DNA from: Streptomyces sp. NBC_01428
GTDB lineage: Bacteria > Actinomycetota > Actinomycetes > Streptomycetales > Streptomycetaceae
Direction of reading: 5' to 3'
Length of the DNA stretch: 64,000 nt
Assembly (NCBI RefSeq): GCF_036231965.1
Contig: NZ_CP109499.1
Coordinates: 3,658,001-3,722,000, forward strand
Shown here in pieces: positions 20,188 through 29,121 of this stretch (its first letter is position 1; each line of letters starts with the position of its first letter). Position numbers and translations under genes: made by a program. The notes beneath the pieces were generated by a model. That model saw nothing but the letters and a program-made list of their open reading frames with translations, did not search any database and was not told the origin of the DNA.

Positions 20188-20589
20188 ATGACGACGGCGA
20201 GCACGCGGCTGCCCGAGGGCCGGTACGGCCGCTCCGCGGACGAGCGGGCGGACCGCAAGCTGAGGATCGTCGGGGGTGTCCTCGGTGTCGTGCTCATCGC
20301 CCTGATCGGCTGGTTCGGCTACGACTACATCGGCGGCACCAGGATCAGCGCCCAGGTGATCACCTTCAAGGCCGTCTCGGACACCGCGGTCGAGGCGCAC
20401 CTGGAGGTGCACAAGGACGCCGGTTCGAGCGGCTACTGCACCGTGCGGTCGCAGGACGCCGACGGGGTCGAGGTGGGCCGCGCGGACTTCCGTTTCGACC
20501 AGGACGCGTCCCGCATCGACAAGGTCGTCACGCTGCGCACGACCGGCCGGGGCACCACGGCGGAACTCCTCGGCTGCCACAGCGGCTGA
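20188..20589 (+). CDS. DUF4307 membrane protein
   Basis: 133 residues with AGAGGA before the ATG. A basic N-terminal tail precedes one membrane helix (IVGGVLGVVLIALIGWFGYDY). The extracytoplasmic C-terminal domain of about 85 residues is beta-rich and has two cysteines (YCTVRS and LLGCHSG) that could form a disulfide. It fits DUF4307, a family of unknown function commonly divergent from mca in actinomycetes. It is followed by greA, which has its own promoter region. Confidence 0.88.
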   Translation: MTTASTRLPEGRYGRSADERADRKLRIVGGVLGVVLIALIGWFGYDYIGGTRISAQVITFKAVSDTAVEAHLEVHKDAGSSGYCTVRSQDADGVEVGRADFRFDQDASRIDKVVTLRTTGRGTTAELLGCHSG

Positions 20590-20801
20590 GCGCGCTCCCC
20601 GGCCACGCGGCGGGGCGACCCGGACGCGGCCCGGTGATCACTGTCGGTATCCGACGCTGACCTGCGTCGACGTAATTCTGACGTCTTATGTCCTCCCCTC
20701 CGAGCCACTGAATTGTTAGGCTCGTGGTTTCGCCCACCCGTGAAAGCACATTCTTCTGGGTAGGGCGATGCTTTGTATCCCAGTACCTACGAGGAGCACC
20801 T

Positions 20802-21299
20802 GTGACCCAGACCAGCGAGAACGTCACCTGGCTGACCCAGGAGGCGTACAACCAGCTCAAGGCCGAGCTGGATCACCTGTCTGGTCCTGCGCGCACGGAG
20901 ATCGCCGCCAAGATCGCGGCCGCGCGCGAGGAGGGGGACCTGCGCGAGAACGGCGGGTACCACGCGGCCAAGGAGGAGCAGGGCAAGCAGGAGCTCCGTG
21001 TGCGCCAGCTGACCCAGCTCCTGGAGAACGCCAAGGTCGGCGAGGCTCCCGCGGCGGACGGCGCGGTCGCACCGGGCATGGTCGTCACCATCGCTTTCGA
21101 CGGCGACGAGGACGACACCCTGGACTTCCTGCTCGCCTCCCGCGAGTACGCGAGCTCCGACATCGAGACCTTCTCCCCGCAGTCCCCGCTGGGCTCCGGC
21201 GTGACCGGCAAGTCGGTCGGCGAGGACGCCCAGTACGAGCTGCCGAACGGCAAGCTCGCCAAGGTGAAGATCCTCAAGGCCGTGCCCTACCAGGGCTGA
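20802..21299 (+). CDS. greA: Transcription elongation factor GreA
   Basis: 165 residues from GTG 20802, with GAGGAG upstream. It has the classic layout: an N-terminal antiparallel coiled coil (about 1-80) with GDLRENGGYHAAKEEQ at the tip, whose acidic residues act in the RNA polymerase secondary channel, and a C-terminal FKBP-like domain (SPLGSGVTGKSVGEDAQYELPNG). It rescues backtracked polymerase by stimulating transcript cleavage. The frame is open 26 codons upstream, but those residues are not family-like. A strong terminator follows. Confidence 0.96.
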   Translation: MTQTSENVTWLTQEAYNQLKAELDHLSGPARTEIAAKIAAAREEGDLRENGGYHAAKEEQGKQELRVRQLTQLLENAKVGEAPAADGAVAPGMVVTIAFDGDEDDTLDFLLASREYASSDIETFSPQSPLGSGVTGKSVGEDAQYELPNGKLAKVKILKAVPYQG

Positions 21300-21321
21300 G
21301 CCCCAGGACCAGCGACCACAG

Positions 21322-21352
21322 CGATGCCCCCGGCCGGAAGCCGGGGGCATCG
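21322..21352 (+). terminator. Terminator after greA
   Basis: Thirteen-base perfect arms (CGATGCCCCCGGC / GCCGGGGGCATCG) around CGGAA, 22 nt past the greA stop. Confidence 0.85.
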
Positions 21353-21432
21353 CCATGTCCGGGCCCGCTCACCCGGCGGGTCACCGGGTGCGGTCACCGA
21401 CCGCGGTCACGGCTGCGGTCACCGATCGCGGG

Positions 21433-22290
21433 TCACGCCGTGGCCGAGCGGTACTTCCGGACCGCGAGGGTCCGGAAGATCACCACGATGAGGACCGAGT
21501 AGATGACCGAGGCCCACACCGAGTGCTGCATGGGCCAGGCGTTCGACGTGGACTGCCCGGGGTTGGCGAACAGGATGCGACAGGCCTGCACGGTGGCGCT
21601 GAACGGGTTCCAGTCCGCGACGTGCCGCAGCCAGGGGGTCATGTTGCTGGTGTCCACGAACGCGTTCGAGATGAAGGTGACCGGGAAGAGCCAGATCAGT
21701 CCGCCGGAGGTGGCCGCCTCGGGTGTCCGTACCGACAGGCCGATCAGCGCCCCGATCCAGGTGAACGCGTACCCCAGCAGGAGCAGCAGGCCGAAGGCGC
21801 CGGCGACCCGGAACGCGTTCGTGCTGCCGTACGAGCCGACGCGCCAGCCGACCAGCAGGGCGACCCCCGCGAGGACGAGCAGGGTCAGCGCGGTCTGCAC
21901 GAGGTCGGCCAGGGTGCGGCCGGTCAGCACCGCGCCGCGCGCCATGGGGAGCGAGCGGAAGCGGTCGACGAGCCCCTTGTGCATGTCGTCGGCGATGCCC
22001 GCGCCGGCGCCCGCGGTGGCGAACGTGACGGTCTGCGCGAAGATGCCGGCCATCAGGAAGTTGGTGTAGGCGGAGGAGCTGGTGCTGCCGCCGATCTTCA
22101 TGGAGCCGCCGAACACGTAGGTGAACAGCACCACGAACATGATCGGCTGGATCAGCCCGAAGATCACCACCTCCGGGATCCGGGACATCCTGATCAGGTT
22201 GCGCCTGGCCATGACCAGGGAGTCCCTGACGGACTGGCCGATGGCGCTGCCGCGCGGCATGACCTGCACGGTGTCGGTGGCGGCGGTCAT
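21433..22290 (-). CDS. ABC-2 type permease, DrrB-like drug exporter subunit
   Basis: 285 residues with six hydrophobic segments. The start ATG overlaps the ATPase stop by 4 bp. The N-terminal SLVMARRNLIRMSRIPEVVIFGLIQPIMFVVLF and the internal DDMHKGLVDRFRSLPMARGAVL are typical of daunorubicin-resistance-type permeases. The complex would consist of two permease and two ATPase subunits that expel a hydrophobic compound or lipid. The substrate is unknown. Confidence 0.93.
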   Translation of the reverse strand: MTAATDTVQVMPRGSAIGQSVRDSLVMARRNLIRMSRIPEVVIFGLIQPIMFVVLFTYVFGGSMKIGGSTSSSAYTNFLMAGIFAQTVTFATAGAGAGIADDMHKGLVDRFRSLPMARGAVLTGRTLADLVQTALTLLVLAGVALLVGWRVGSYGSTNAFRVAGAFGLLLLLGYAFTWIGALIGLSVRTPEAATSGGLIWLFPVTFISNAFVDTSNMTPWLRHVADWNPFSATVQACRILFANPGQSTSNAWPMQHSVWASVIYSVLIVVIFRTLAVRKYRSATA

Positions 22291-23291
22291 TTCGCGGTCT
22301 CCTTGCTGCGCTGGTCGGCGCCGTCTTCCGGGGTGCCCTCCGCGGACTCCTGCTCGGCGGCGTGGCCGGTCAGGGAGAGGAAGACGTCGTCGAGGGTGGG
22401 GCGGCGCAGGCCGATGTCGTCGATCTCGATGCCGCGCGCGTCCAGTTCGCGGATGACCTCCGCGAGGAGCTTGGCGCCGCCGCTGACCGGCACCGTGAGC
22501 TTGCGGGTGTGCTGCTCGACCGTGGTCTCGCCCTTGCCGAAGCCGCGGAGCACCTCGGAGGCGGTCGCGATGCGGTCGCGCTCGTGCACCACGACCTCGA
22601 CGCGCTCGCCGCCGGTCTGCGCCTTGAGCTCGTCGGCGGTGCCGCGGGCGATGACGCGGCCGTGGTCGACCACGCAGATGTCGTGCGCCAGGTGGTCGGC
22701 CTCTTCCAGATACTGCGTGGTCAGCAGCAGGGTCGTGCCCCCCGAGACCAGTTGCTTGATGACCTCCCACAGCTGCTGGCGGTTGCGGGGGTCGAGGCCG
22801 GTGGTCGGCTCGTCCATGAACATGACCGGGGGCGACACCACGAGGGCGGCCGCCAGGTCGAGCCGGCGGCGCATACCGCCCGAGTACGTCTTCGTGGTGC
22901 GGTCGGCCGCGTCCGTGAGGTTGAACTGGTCCAGCAGCTCGGTCGCCCTGACCTTCGCGGCCTTCGCCCTCATCTGGTAGAGCTGGCCGACCATCTGGAG
23001 GTTCTCCCGGCCGGTCAGATACTCGTCGACCGCGGCGAACTGTCCGGAGAGGCCGATGCTGCGGCGGACCGCGTCGGGGTTCTTGAGCACGTCGATGCCC
23101 GCGACCACGGCCTTGCCGCTGTCGGGGCGCAGCAGGGTGGTGAGACAGCGGACGGCGGTCGTCTTGCCCGCGCCGTTCGGCCCGAGGAGGCCGAGGACGG
23201 TGCCTTCCGGGACATCGAGGTCGACGCCGTCCAGAGCCCTTACGTCACCGAAGGTCTTCACCAGGCCTTCGGCATAGATGGCGCCTGGCAT
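22287..23291 (-). CDS. ABC transporter ATPase, DrrA-like
   Basis: 334 residues with Walker A GPNGAGKTT, the Q-loop, the signature YSGGMRRRLDLA and Walker B VMFMDEPTTGLD. The C-terminal extension after about residue 230 (TLDDVFLSLTG) is characteristic of DrrA, which regulates the ATPase and binds the permease. The ATG follows GGAGAA at 6 nt. It heads a two-gene operon with the permease. The promoter about 100 bp upstream contains a 16-bp palindrome in its spacer. Confidence 0.95.
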   Translation of the reverse strand: MPGAIYAEGLVKTFGDVRALDGVDLDVPEGTVLGLLGPNGAGKTTAVRCLTTLLRPDSGKAVVAGIDVLKNPDAVRRSIGLSGQFAAVDEYLTGRENLQMVGQLYQMRAKAAKVRATELLDQFNLTDAADRTTKTYSGGMRRRLDLAAALVVSPPVMFMDEPTTGLDPRNRQQLWEVIKQLVSGGTTLLLTTQYLEEADHLAHDICVVDHGRVIARGTADELKAQTGGERVEVVVHERDRIATASEVLRGFGKGETTVEQHTRKLTVPVSGGAKLLAEVIRELDARGIEIDDIGLRRPTLDDVFLSLTGHAAEQESAEGTPEDGADQRSKETAK

Positions 23292-23393
23292 AAGAGTTCT
23301 CCACGTCTTTGGGGATTTCTCGGATTTTTACCCAATGAGCATAGTTTTCCCGGCGCGACCCCACCCGGACATCGAGTCGAGTCGCCACACACA

Positions 23394-23421
23394 CCATAAC
23401 GCGATGTATCGCGTCTCTCAA
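23394..23421 (-). promoter_or_regulatory. Promoter of the drrAB-like operon with palindromic operator in the spacer
   Basis: On the minus strand TTGAGA (23421-23416), a 16-bp spacer and TTATGG (23399-23394) form a plausible promoter. The palindrome ACGCGATGTATCGCGT (23399-23414, 7-bp arms, 2-bp centre) covers the spacer exactly, the position used by repressors. No TetR or PadR gene adjoins the operon, so the regulator is unlinked. Confidence 0.5.
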
Positions 23422-23468
23422 TGGGTTTCGGCACGGAGGGCGACCGGACGGTGACAGCGGTTCCGACG

Positions 23469-24698
23469 TCAGTCGATGACCGTGTAGCCCGCCTCGCGCA
23501 GCGCCAGATTGACCTCGGCGCAGTGCTCGGGCCCCTTCGTCTCCAGCTGGAGCTCGACCTCCACCTCCGTGAGTCCGAGCCGCGGATCGGTCCGTACGTG
23601 ACTCACATCGAGAACATTGGCATCCGCCACTGACAACACCCCGAGAAGCGTGGCCAGAGCGCCGGGCCGGTCGGTCAGCCGCAGCGTGACGGCGAGGTAG
23701 CGGCCGCCCGCCGCCATGCCGTGCCGCAGGATCCGCTGCATCAGCAACGGGTCCACGTTCCCGCCCGACAGCAGCGCCACCACCGGGCCCTCGAAGGCCT
23801 CCGGATCGGCCAGCAGGGCCGCGACGGGGCTCGCGCCGGCCGGCTCGACGACCAGCTTGGCGCGCTCCAGACACAGCAGCAGCGCACTGGACAGGTTGTT
23901 CTCGGAGACCGTGCGGACCTCGTCGACCAGGTCCTCGACGAGCCGGAAGGGCACGTCACCGGGGCGCCCCACCTTGATGCCGTCGGCCATCGTCGCCGGC
24001 CGCTCGATCGACACCGGCCGGCCGGCCGCCAGCGAGGGCGGATACGCCGCCGCGCCCTCGGCCTGCACCCCGATGACCCGTACGTCCGGGCGCAGCGCCT
24101 TCACCGCGACCGCCACGCCCGCCGCGAGCCCGCCGCCGCCGATGCCCACGACGATCGTGCGCACCTCGGGACACTGCTCCAGGATCTCCAGGCCGACCGT
24201 GCCCTGCCCCGCGATGATGTCGGGGTGGTCGAAGGGGTGGATGAACACGGCCCCCGTACGGGCGGCGTACTCCTGCGCGGCGGCCAGTGTCTCGTCGACC
24301 ACCTGACCGTGCAGCCTCACCTCCGCGCCGTAGTGCCGGGTGGCCGCCACCTTCGGCAGCGGGGCCCCGGTCGGCATGAAGACCGTGGACCGCACCCCGA
24401 GCAACGAGGACGCGAGCGCGACGCCCTGCGCGTGGTTTCCCGCACTCGCCGCGACGACACCCGCGGCGCGCTCCTCCGGGAGCAGGCCCGCGATGCGCAC
24501 GTAGGCACCCCGCAGCTTGAAGGAACCCGTCCGCTGGAGGTTCTCGCACTTGAGGTGCACCGGCGCCCCCACCAGCCGCGTCAGGTACCTGCTGCCCTCC
24601 ATCGCGGTCGTCCGCGCCACCCCGGTGAGCATCTTCTGCGCGCCCCGCACGTCATCGAGAGTCACACTGGGGAAGGAGTCAGCCGTGCCGTAGCTCAT
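23469..24698 (-). CDS. ilvA: Threonine ammonia-lyase (threonine dehydratase)
   Basis: 409 residues. The PLP-binding lysine is K61 in RTGSFKLRGAY. The glycine-rich phosphate loop is VGIGGGGLAAG. The C-terminal 80 or so residues form an ACT-like domain (RPGALATLLGVLSVADANVLDV). It deaminates threonine to 2-oxobutanoate for isoleucine and propionyl-CoA supply. At this size with one ACT domain it resembles actinobacterial IlvA or the catabolic TdcB-with-ACT type; biosynthetic versus catabolic use cannot be decided from sequence. It is divergent from a MarR gene. Confidence 0.93.
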   Translation of the reverse strand: MSYGTADSFPSVTLDDVRGAQKMLTGVARTTAMEGSRYLTRLVGAPVHLKCENLQRTGSFKLRGAYVRIAGLLPEERAAGVVAASAGNHAQGVALASSLLGVRSTVFMPTGAPLPKVAATRHYGAEVRLHGQVVDETLAAAQEYAARTGAVFIHPFDHPDIIAGQGTVGLEILEQCPEVRTIVVGIGGGGLAAGVAVAVKALRPDVRVIGVQAEGAAAYPPSLAAGRPVSIERPATMADGIKVGRPGDVPFRLVEDLVDEVRTVSENNLSSALLLCLERAKLVVEPAGASPVAALLADPEAFEGPVVALLSGGNVDPLLMQRILRHGMAAGGRYLAVTLRLTDRPGALATLLGVLSVADANVLDVSHVRTDPRLGLTEVEVELQLETKGPEHCAEVNLALREAGYTVID

Positions 24699-24845
24699 GA
24701 CCCCAAGTCTCGCAGTTCACGCGGGCGCACTCCCGTCGTGACCACCCTCCGAGACCGGGTTTGCCCAGCCCCGGTACGGCCCGCGCCCCAGCCGCGTACC
24801 CTGTCCCCCAACCCAGCTCCCCACGCATGAATTGAGCCCCCGGCC

Positions 24846-25370
24846 ATGCCCACTACACCAGAGATGTCGATGGACATGACGACCGTCGGTGACACCGGTC
24901 TCCTCGAAACCCTCCAGCACGAGGTCGCGGTCTTCGCGCGCCGTGCGGAACAGACCCGGCTCGGCGGAGTGGGGCAGGTGCGCAACTCCATGGACCGCGC
25001 CGCGTACCTGCTGCTCAACCGCCTCGACAAGGAAGGCCCGATGGGCGTCAAGGCGCTCGCCGCGAGCATGGGGATCGACTCCTCGACGGTCACCCGGCAG
25101 GTCGCCCCGCTCGTCGACACCGGACTCGTCAAGCGCACCTCGCACCCCGAGGACGGGCGCGCCGTGGTGCTCCAGCTGTCGCCGCGCGGCCAGTCCCGGC
25201 TCGACGAAGTACGCACCTCCCGGCGCCAGTTGATGGCCGAACTGACCACCGGCTGGGAGCCGGAGGAGCGCGAGGCCTTCTGCTCCCTCCTGACCCGCTT
25301 CAACACCGCGCTCTCCGCCCGCCAGGCCGCCCAGGGCGTACCGGCGGCGGACACCGAAGCGTCCTCCTGA
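24846..25370 (+). CDS. MarR-family regulator
   Basis: 174 residues. The winged helix spans about 55-125: GVKALAASMGIDSSTVTRQV as the HTH, and KRTSHPEDGRAVVLQLS as the wing with its DGR motif. Helices at both ends form the dimer interface. A -10-like TACCCT lies about 45 nt upstream of the ATG. It is divergent from ilvA with a 147-bp shared region, so it may regulate ilvA or itself. No clear palindrome was found there. Confidence 0.93.
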   Translation: MPTTPEMSMDMTTVGDTGLLETLQHEVAVFARRAEQTRLGGVGQVRNSMDRAAYLLLNRLDKEGPMGVKALAASMGIDSSTVTRQVAPLVDTGLVKRTSHPEDGRAVVLQLSPRGQSRLDEVRTSRRQLMAELTTGWEPEEREAFCSLLTRFNTALSARQAAQGVPAADTEASS

Positions 25371-25456
25371 GCCTCGGTCCCCCGAGCCTCGCGGGCGCCG
25401 CCCGCCGTTCCGGGCATCCCCGGCCTCCGTGACCCCGACGCGCGCGTACACGCGCC

Positions 25457-25495
25457 GCACGCGCGCGAGGTCCGCCTGTGCGCACGCGCGCGAGG
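25457..25495. repeat. Two 14-bp direct repeats rich in alternating CG
   Basis: GCACGCGCGCGAGG occurs at 25457-25470 and again at 25482-25495, a 25-bp period. They lie in a 271-bp intergenic stretch with further alternating purine-pyrimidine runs. Such DNA can adopt Z-form, or this may be a regulator site ahead of the next gene. No promoter hexamers are evident. Confidence 0.55.
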
Positions 25496-25641
25496 AGCGC
25501 GGTTCACCCGCGTGTGTGCGCGGGACTCTTGACCGGAAGGCCGCGGCTGCCCTCATATGAGACCGGGTCCCCGTCGACATCGGTGCGGCGGGCCGCACGC
25601 GGCCGCGGACCCGCTTCACAGGTCGCCCTCAGGCGGGAGGC

Positions 25642-26148
25642 ATGGTGCGAGAACGGCATGCGTCCCAAGGCGTTCGCCGGACCCGGGAGTTCGAGGCGTT
25701 CATCGCGGGCGCGGCAGGACGGCTGCTGCACACCGCCACCCTCCTCACGGCGGAGCCCGGGGACGCCAATCCGCGCGCGCGGCGCCTGCTCACCCTGTCC
25801 CTCGCCCACACGTACGCCACCTGGGACCGCCTGCACGGCGAGGACCCCTACGACAGCACCCGCCAGCAGCTCGCCGTGCGCTTCCAGCGGGCCGCCTGGC
25901 ACCAGTACGGCGGGCTCGGGCGGCTGCGCCCCTCCCCGGCCCCGGACAGCGTCCTGGCCCGGCTCACGCCCACCGAACGGCTGATCCTCGTCCTCCGGCT
26001 GTACGAGGGCGTCGCCGAGGAACAGACGGCGGCCCTGCTCGGGCTCCCCGTGGAGCGCGTACGGGTGATCTGCGCGCGGGCGACGGCGACGCTGCTCCAT
26101 CCGCCGCGCGGCCCGGCGCCCGCCCGGATGGAGGTGGCTCCTTCATGA
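25642..26148 (+). CDS. Sigma-70-like (ECF-type) protein with region-4 HTH
   Basis: 168 residues. The C-terminal half has a clear sigma region 4-like HTH: LTPTERLILVLRLYEGVAEEQTAALLG then LPVERVRVICARATATLL. The N-terminal half (FEAFIAGAAGRLLHTATLL) is only faintly like sigma region 2 and lacks its usual DNA-melting and core-binding motifs. It may be a diverged ECF sigma factor or a sigma-like DNA-binding protein. GTG 25645, with GGGAGG 4 nt upstream, is better placed than ATG 25642. It overlaps the next gene by 4 bp, the layout of a sigma/anti-sigma pair. Confidence 0.75.
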   Translation: MVRERHASQGVRRTREFEAFIAGAAGRLLHTATLLTAEPGDANPRARRLLTLSLAHTYATWDRLHGEDPYDSTRQQLAVRFQRAAWHQYGGLGRLRPSPAPDSVLARLTPTERLILVLRLYEGVAEEQTAALLGLPVERVRVICARATATLLHPPRGPAPARMEVAPS

Positions 26149-26393
26149 ATCTGCCGGAGCGTGAGGCGGCCGTACGCCGCATGCTGGAGCGGACCCCGCC
26201 CGTGGTCCCGCCCGACCTGTACGGCGAGGTCGTCCGCCGTGGCGGGCGCATGCTGCGCCGCCGGAGAGCGGCACGGCGGGTCATGTGGGTGCTGCTGTGC
26301 GCGGCGGCCGTGGTCTTCGTGATCTGGGCGGTCACGGTTCACCCGTGGGTGGAGCCGCCGTCGGAGACGACTCCACCCCTGTCGAACTGGTGA
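26145..26393 (+). CDS. Small single-span membrane protein, possible partner of the sigma-like protein
   Basis: 82 residues, starting inside the stop of the sigma-like gene (ATGA). A cytosolic N-terminus of about 45 residues is rich in Arg and Glu, with the helical LPEREAAVRRMLERTPPVVPPDLY. It is followed by one membrane helix (VMWVLLCAAAVVFVIWAVTV) and a short Pro/Glu external tail. The shape and coupling resemble a minimal anti-sigma factor, but no zinc-binding anti-sigma motif is seen, so that role is inference. It is convergent with metB, with 12 bp between stops. Confidence 0.75.
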   Translation: MNLPEREAAVRRMLERTPPVVPPDLYGEVVRRGGRMLRRRRAARRVMWVLLCAAAVVFVIWAVTVHPWVEPPSETTPPLSNW

Positions 26394-26405
26394 CGGTGCC
26401 GTCCG

Positions 26406-27560
26406 TTATCCGAGGGCCTGCTGCAGGTCCTGGAGCAGGTCGTCGATGTTCTCGATGCCCACGGAGACACGGACGAGGTCACCGGGGACCTCCAAGGCGG
26501 ATCCGGCCACCGACGCGTGCGTCATGCGTCCCGGGTGCTCGATCAGCGACTCCACGCCGCCCAGCGACTCACCGAGCGTGAACACCTTGGCGCGGTTGCA
26601 GACCTCGACGGCCGCCTCCTCGCCGCCCGCGACCCGGAAGGACACCATGCCGCCGAACGCCCGCATCTGCTTCGCGGCGATCTCGTGACCGGGGTGCTCC
26701 GGGAGGCCCGGGTACAGAACGCTCGTCACGCGCGCGTGCCGGCTGAGCATGTCCGCGACGCGGCCCGCGTTCTCGCTGTGCCGGTCCATGCGCACCGAGA
26801 GGGTCTTGGTGCCGCGCAGCACCAGCCAGGAGTCGAAGGGCCCGGCGACCGCGCCCATCGCGTTCTGGTGGTACGCCAGCTCCTCGCCGAGCTCCTGGTC
26901 CCCGGTGATCAGGGCGCCGCCGACGACGTCCGAGTGACCGCCCATGTACTTGGTCAGGGAGTGCACGACGACGTCCGCGCCGAGCGCCAGCGGCTGCTGG
27001 AGGTACGGCGTGGCGAAGGTGTTGTCGACGACGAGCCGGGCGCCCGCGTCCCGCGCGACCTGCGCGACCGCGGCGATGTCCGTGATGCCGAGGAGCGGGT
27101 TGGAGGGCGTCTCGACCCAGATGACCTTCGTCTTCGGGGTGATCGCCGCGCGCACCGACTCCAGGTCGCTGGTGTCCGCGACGGACCACTCCACGCCCCA
27201 GCGGGAGACGACCTTCGCGAAGAGACGGAACGTGCCGCCGTACGCGTCGTTCGGGATGACCACGTGATCGCCCGGGCTCAGCAGCGTACGCAGCAGGCAG
27301 TCCTCGGCCGCCAGTCCGGACGCGAACGCGAGGCCGCGGCGACCGCCCTCCAGGGCGGCGAGGTTCTCTTCCAGGGCGGTCCTGGTGGGGTTGGCGCTAC
27401 GGCTGTACTCGTAACCGCCGCGCAGCCCGCCGACGCCGTCCTGCTTGTAGGTCGAGACCTGGTAGATCGGCGGGACGACCGCGCCGGTCAGGGGATCGGC
27501 GGTGTTGCCCGCGTGGATCGCGAGGGTCTCGAAATGCTGACTGATGTGCCTGTCGCTCAT
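26406..27560 (-). CDS. metB: Cystathionine gamma-synthase / gamma-lyase
   Basis: 384 residues of the Cys/Met metabolism PLP family. The N-terminal segment has FETLAIHAGNTADPLTGAV and PPIYQVSTYKQDGVG. The cofactor lysine is K204 in HSLTKYMGGHSD. The C-terminus has LGGVESLIEHPGRMTH. It joins O-acylhomoserine and cysteine to cystathionine, or runs the gamma-lyase direction; actinobacterial members can do both. The codons upstream of ATG 27560 in the same frame are not part of the family. It is a single gene, convergent with the small membrane protein gene. Confidence 0.93.
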   Translation of the reverse strand: MSDRHISQHFETLAIHAGNTADPLTGAVVPPIYQVSTYKQDGVGGLRGGYEYSRSANPTRTALEENLAALEGGRRGLAFASGLAAEDCLLRTLLSPGDHVVIPNDAYGGTFRLFAKVVSRWGVEWSVADTSDLESVRAAITPKTKVIWVETPSNPLLGITDIAAVAQVARDAGARLVVDNTFATPYLQQPLALGADVVVHSLTKYMGGHSDVVGGALITGDQELGEELAYHQNAMGAVAGPFDSWLVLRGTKTLSVRMDRHSENAGRVADMLSRHARVTSVLYPGLPEHPGHEIAAKQMRAFGGMVSFRVAGGEEAAVEVCNRAKVFTLGESLGGVESLIEHPGRMTHASVAGSALEVPGDLVRVSVGIENIDDLLQDLQQALG

Positions 27561-27806
27561 GAGTCCCGAGCGTAGTGCTCCCGCGGGGGTGGTGCGGCGT
27601 ACACGGTGACGCGCGGGGGCGGGCCGGGTGTCGGGGCGCCAGGAGCGCTCCCTCCTCCCGGTCACGGGAGTGGCCGCTCTCCCCGCCCGCGGAGTCGCCA
27701 CCGTCCGGTCCCCGGAGCGCACGCGGCCCCGGAGCCGGATCCCGCAGGTGGTTGCACTGTGGAACCAGGTTCGCCAATTGTCGGACCCGTCTGGTTCGCT
27801 GGTGGC

Positions 27807-28925
27807 ATGGAGATTCTCTGGGTCCTGATGGCGCTGGCGATGTTCAGCCTGGTCCTGCTGCCGGTGCTGCGGCGCAGGCGCGCCGGTGTGCAGCTGGTCT
27901 CGCCGGGTGACCCGGACGCCGCGGACCCGGCGAACTACGGGTTCCTGCGGCAGGAGGAGCTGGACATCCGCATGCCGGGCCCCGACACGGACCTGCTGGA
28001 CGTCCTGGACGTCGTGCAGCGCGGCCGGGACCATCACGCGGCCTCGCAGCTGCTGGCCGGCACGGAGATCGCCGGCGAGACGCGGTGGCAGCGGGTGCAG
28101 GCGTTCGCGGGCGCCGCGTCCCTGGAGCTCCAGCAGCGGCCCGGCGGGGTCAGCGAGACGCCCGGCGGCCAGTGGCTGCGGGTGTGGCGCGCCGAGGCCC
28201 CCAAGGACGCCGGGGGCGCGGCGGTGCACGCCGAGTTCCTGGTGCAGCAGGCGTGGCGCACGTCGACTCCGGGCACGGACGACTTCCGGATCATCATGGA
28301 GGAGGCGCGGGCCGCGTGCGGCGAGGCGGCGCTGCTGTCCCCCGGTGACCCGATCCCGTACATCATCGAGCTGTCGGTGGCGCGCGGACTGGCCTACTCG
28401 CAGCCGGAGTTCGAGAAGGTCTGGCTGAAGATCCTGGACCGCGCCCCCTCCCACATGGGCGCGCATCTGGCGGCCCTGCACTACTGGTGCGAGAAGTGGC
28501 ACGGCTCGCGCGAGGTGGCGTACTCCTTCGCGGAGGCCGCGGCGGCCCGCGCCCCGCAGGGCTCGCTCCTCGCGGCGATGCCCCTCTTCGCGGTCTTCGA
28601 GCACCTCCCCGAGGTGAACCTGGTCCGCGCCTTCTACCAGAGCGAGGTCGTGACGAAGGCCGTCCACGGCGCGCTCTACGCGGTCCACGCCGCCCGCCCC
28701 GACGACCCGATGCTGGCCCACGTCCGCCACCTCCTGGTCTTCTTCCTGGTCCGCGGCGAGCGCTGGTCCGAGGCGATGAACCAGCTGGTCCACGTGGACG
28801 GCCACGTCGGCGCCCTGCCCTGGACCCTGACCCGGGACCCCGCCGGGGACTACGCGATATACCGCGCCATGGCGGTCGCGGGCTACGAGGCAAACGGAGG
28901 CAGCCCGGCGACGCTGTCGCACTGA
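27807..28925 (+). CDS. Conserved membrane-anchored protein with helical-repeat-like domain
   Basis: 372 residues from ATG 27807. An N-terminal membrane helix ([19 protein letters not shown]) is followed by RRRR, so the large C-terminal domain is cytosolic. That domain is alpha-helical with TPR-like spacing ([26 protein letters not shown]). No catalytic motif is recognised. It resembles a conserved Streptomyces protein encoded between metB and msrA. The function is unknown. Confidence 0.82.
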   Translation: MEILWVLMALAMFSLVLLPVLRRRRAGVQLVSPGDPDAADPANYGFLRQEELDIRMPGPDTDLLDVLDVVQRGRDHHAASQLLAGTEIAGETRWQRVQAFAGAASLELQQRPGGVSETPGGQWLRVWRAEAPKDAGGAAVHAEFLVQQAWRTSTPGTDDFRIIMEEARAACGEAALLSPGDPIPYIIELSVARGLAYSQPEFEKVWLKILDRAPSHMGAHLAALHYWCEKWHGSREVAYSFAEAAAARAPQGSLLAAMPLFAVFEHLPEVNLVRAFYQSEVVTKAVHGALYAVHAARPDDPMLAHVRHLLVFFLVRGERWSEAMNQLVHVDGHVGALPWTLTRDPAGDYAIYRAMAVAGYEANGGSPATLSH

Positions 28926-29121
28926 GGGGGTGGCGTCCCGGGGGGGCTGCTTCGAGGAAACGGCTTTACGGGTGCGGCTTCACGGGGGTGACGCTCCACG
29001 AGGGACACCCTCTACGCGGTGCCGGAGTACCGGGATTCCGGAATGCCGCACCGGGTGGGGACGTTGGACGCGACACGCTCCCTTCCGCCCCTTTCCTCTC
29101 CCTCCTCTCCCTGGAGAGCGC

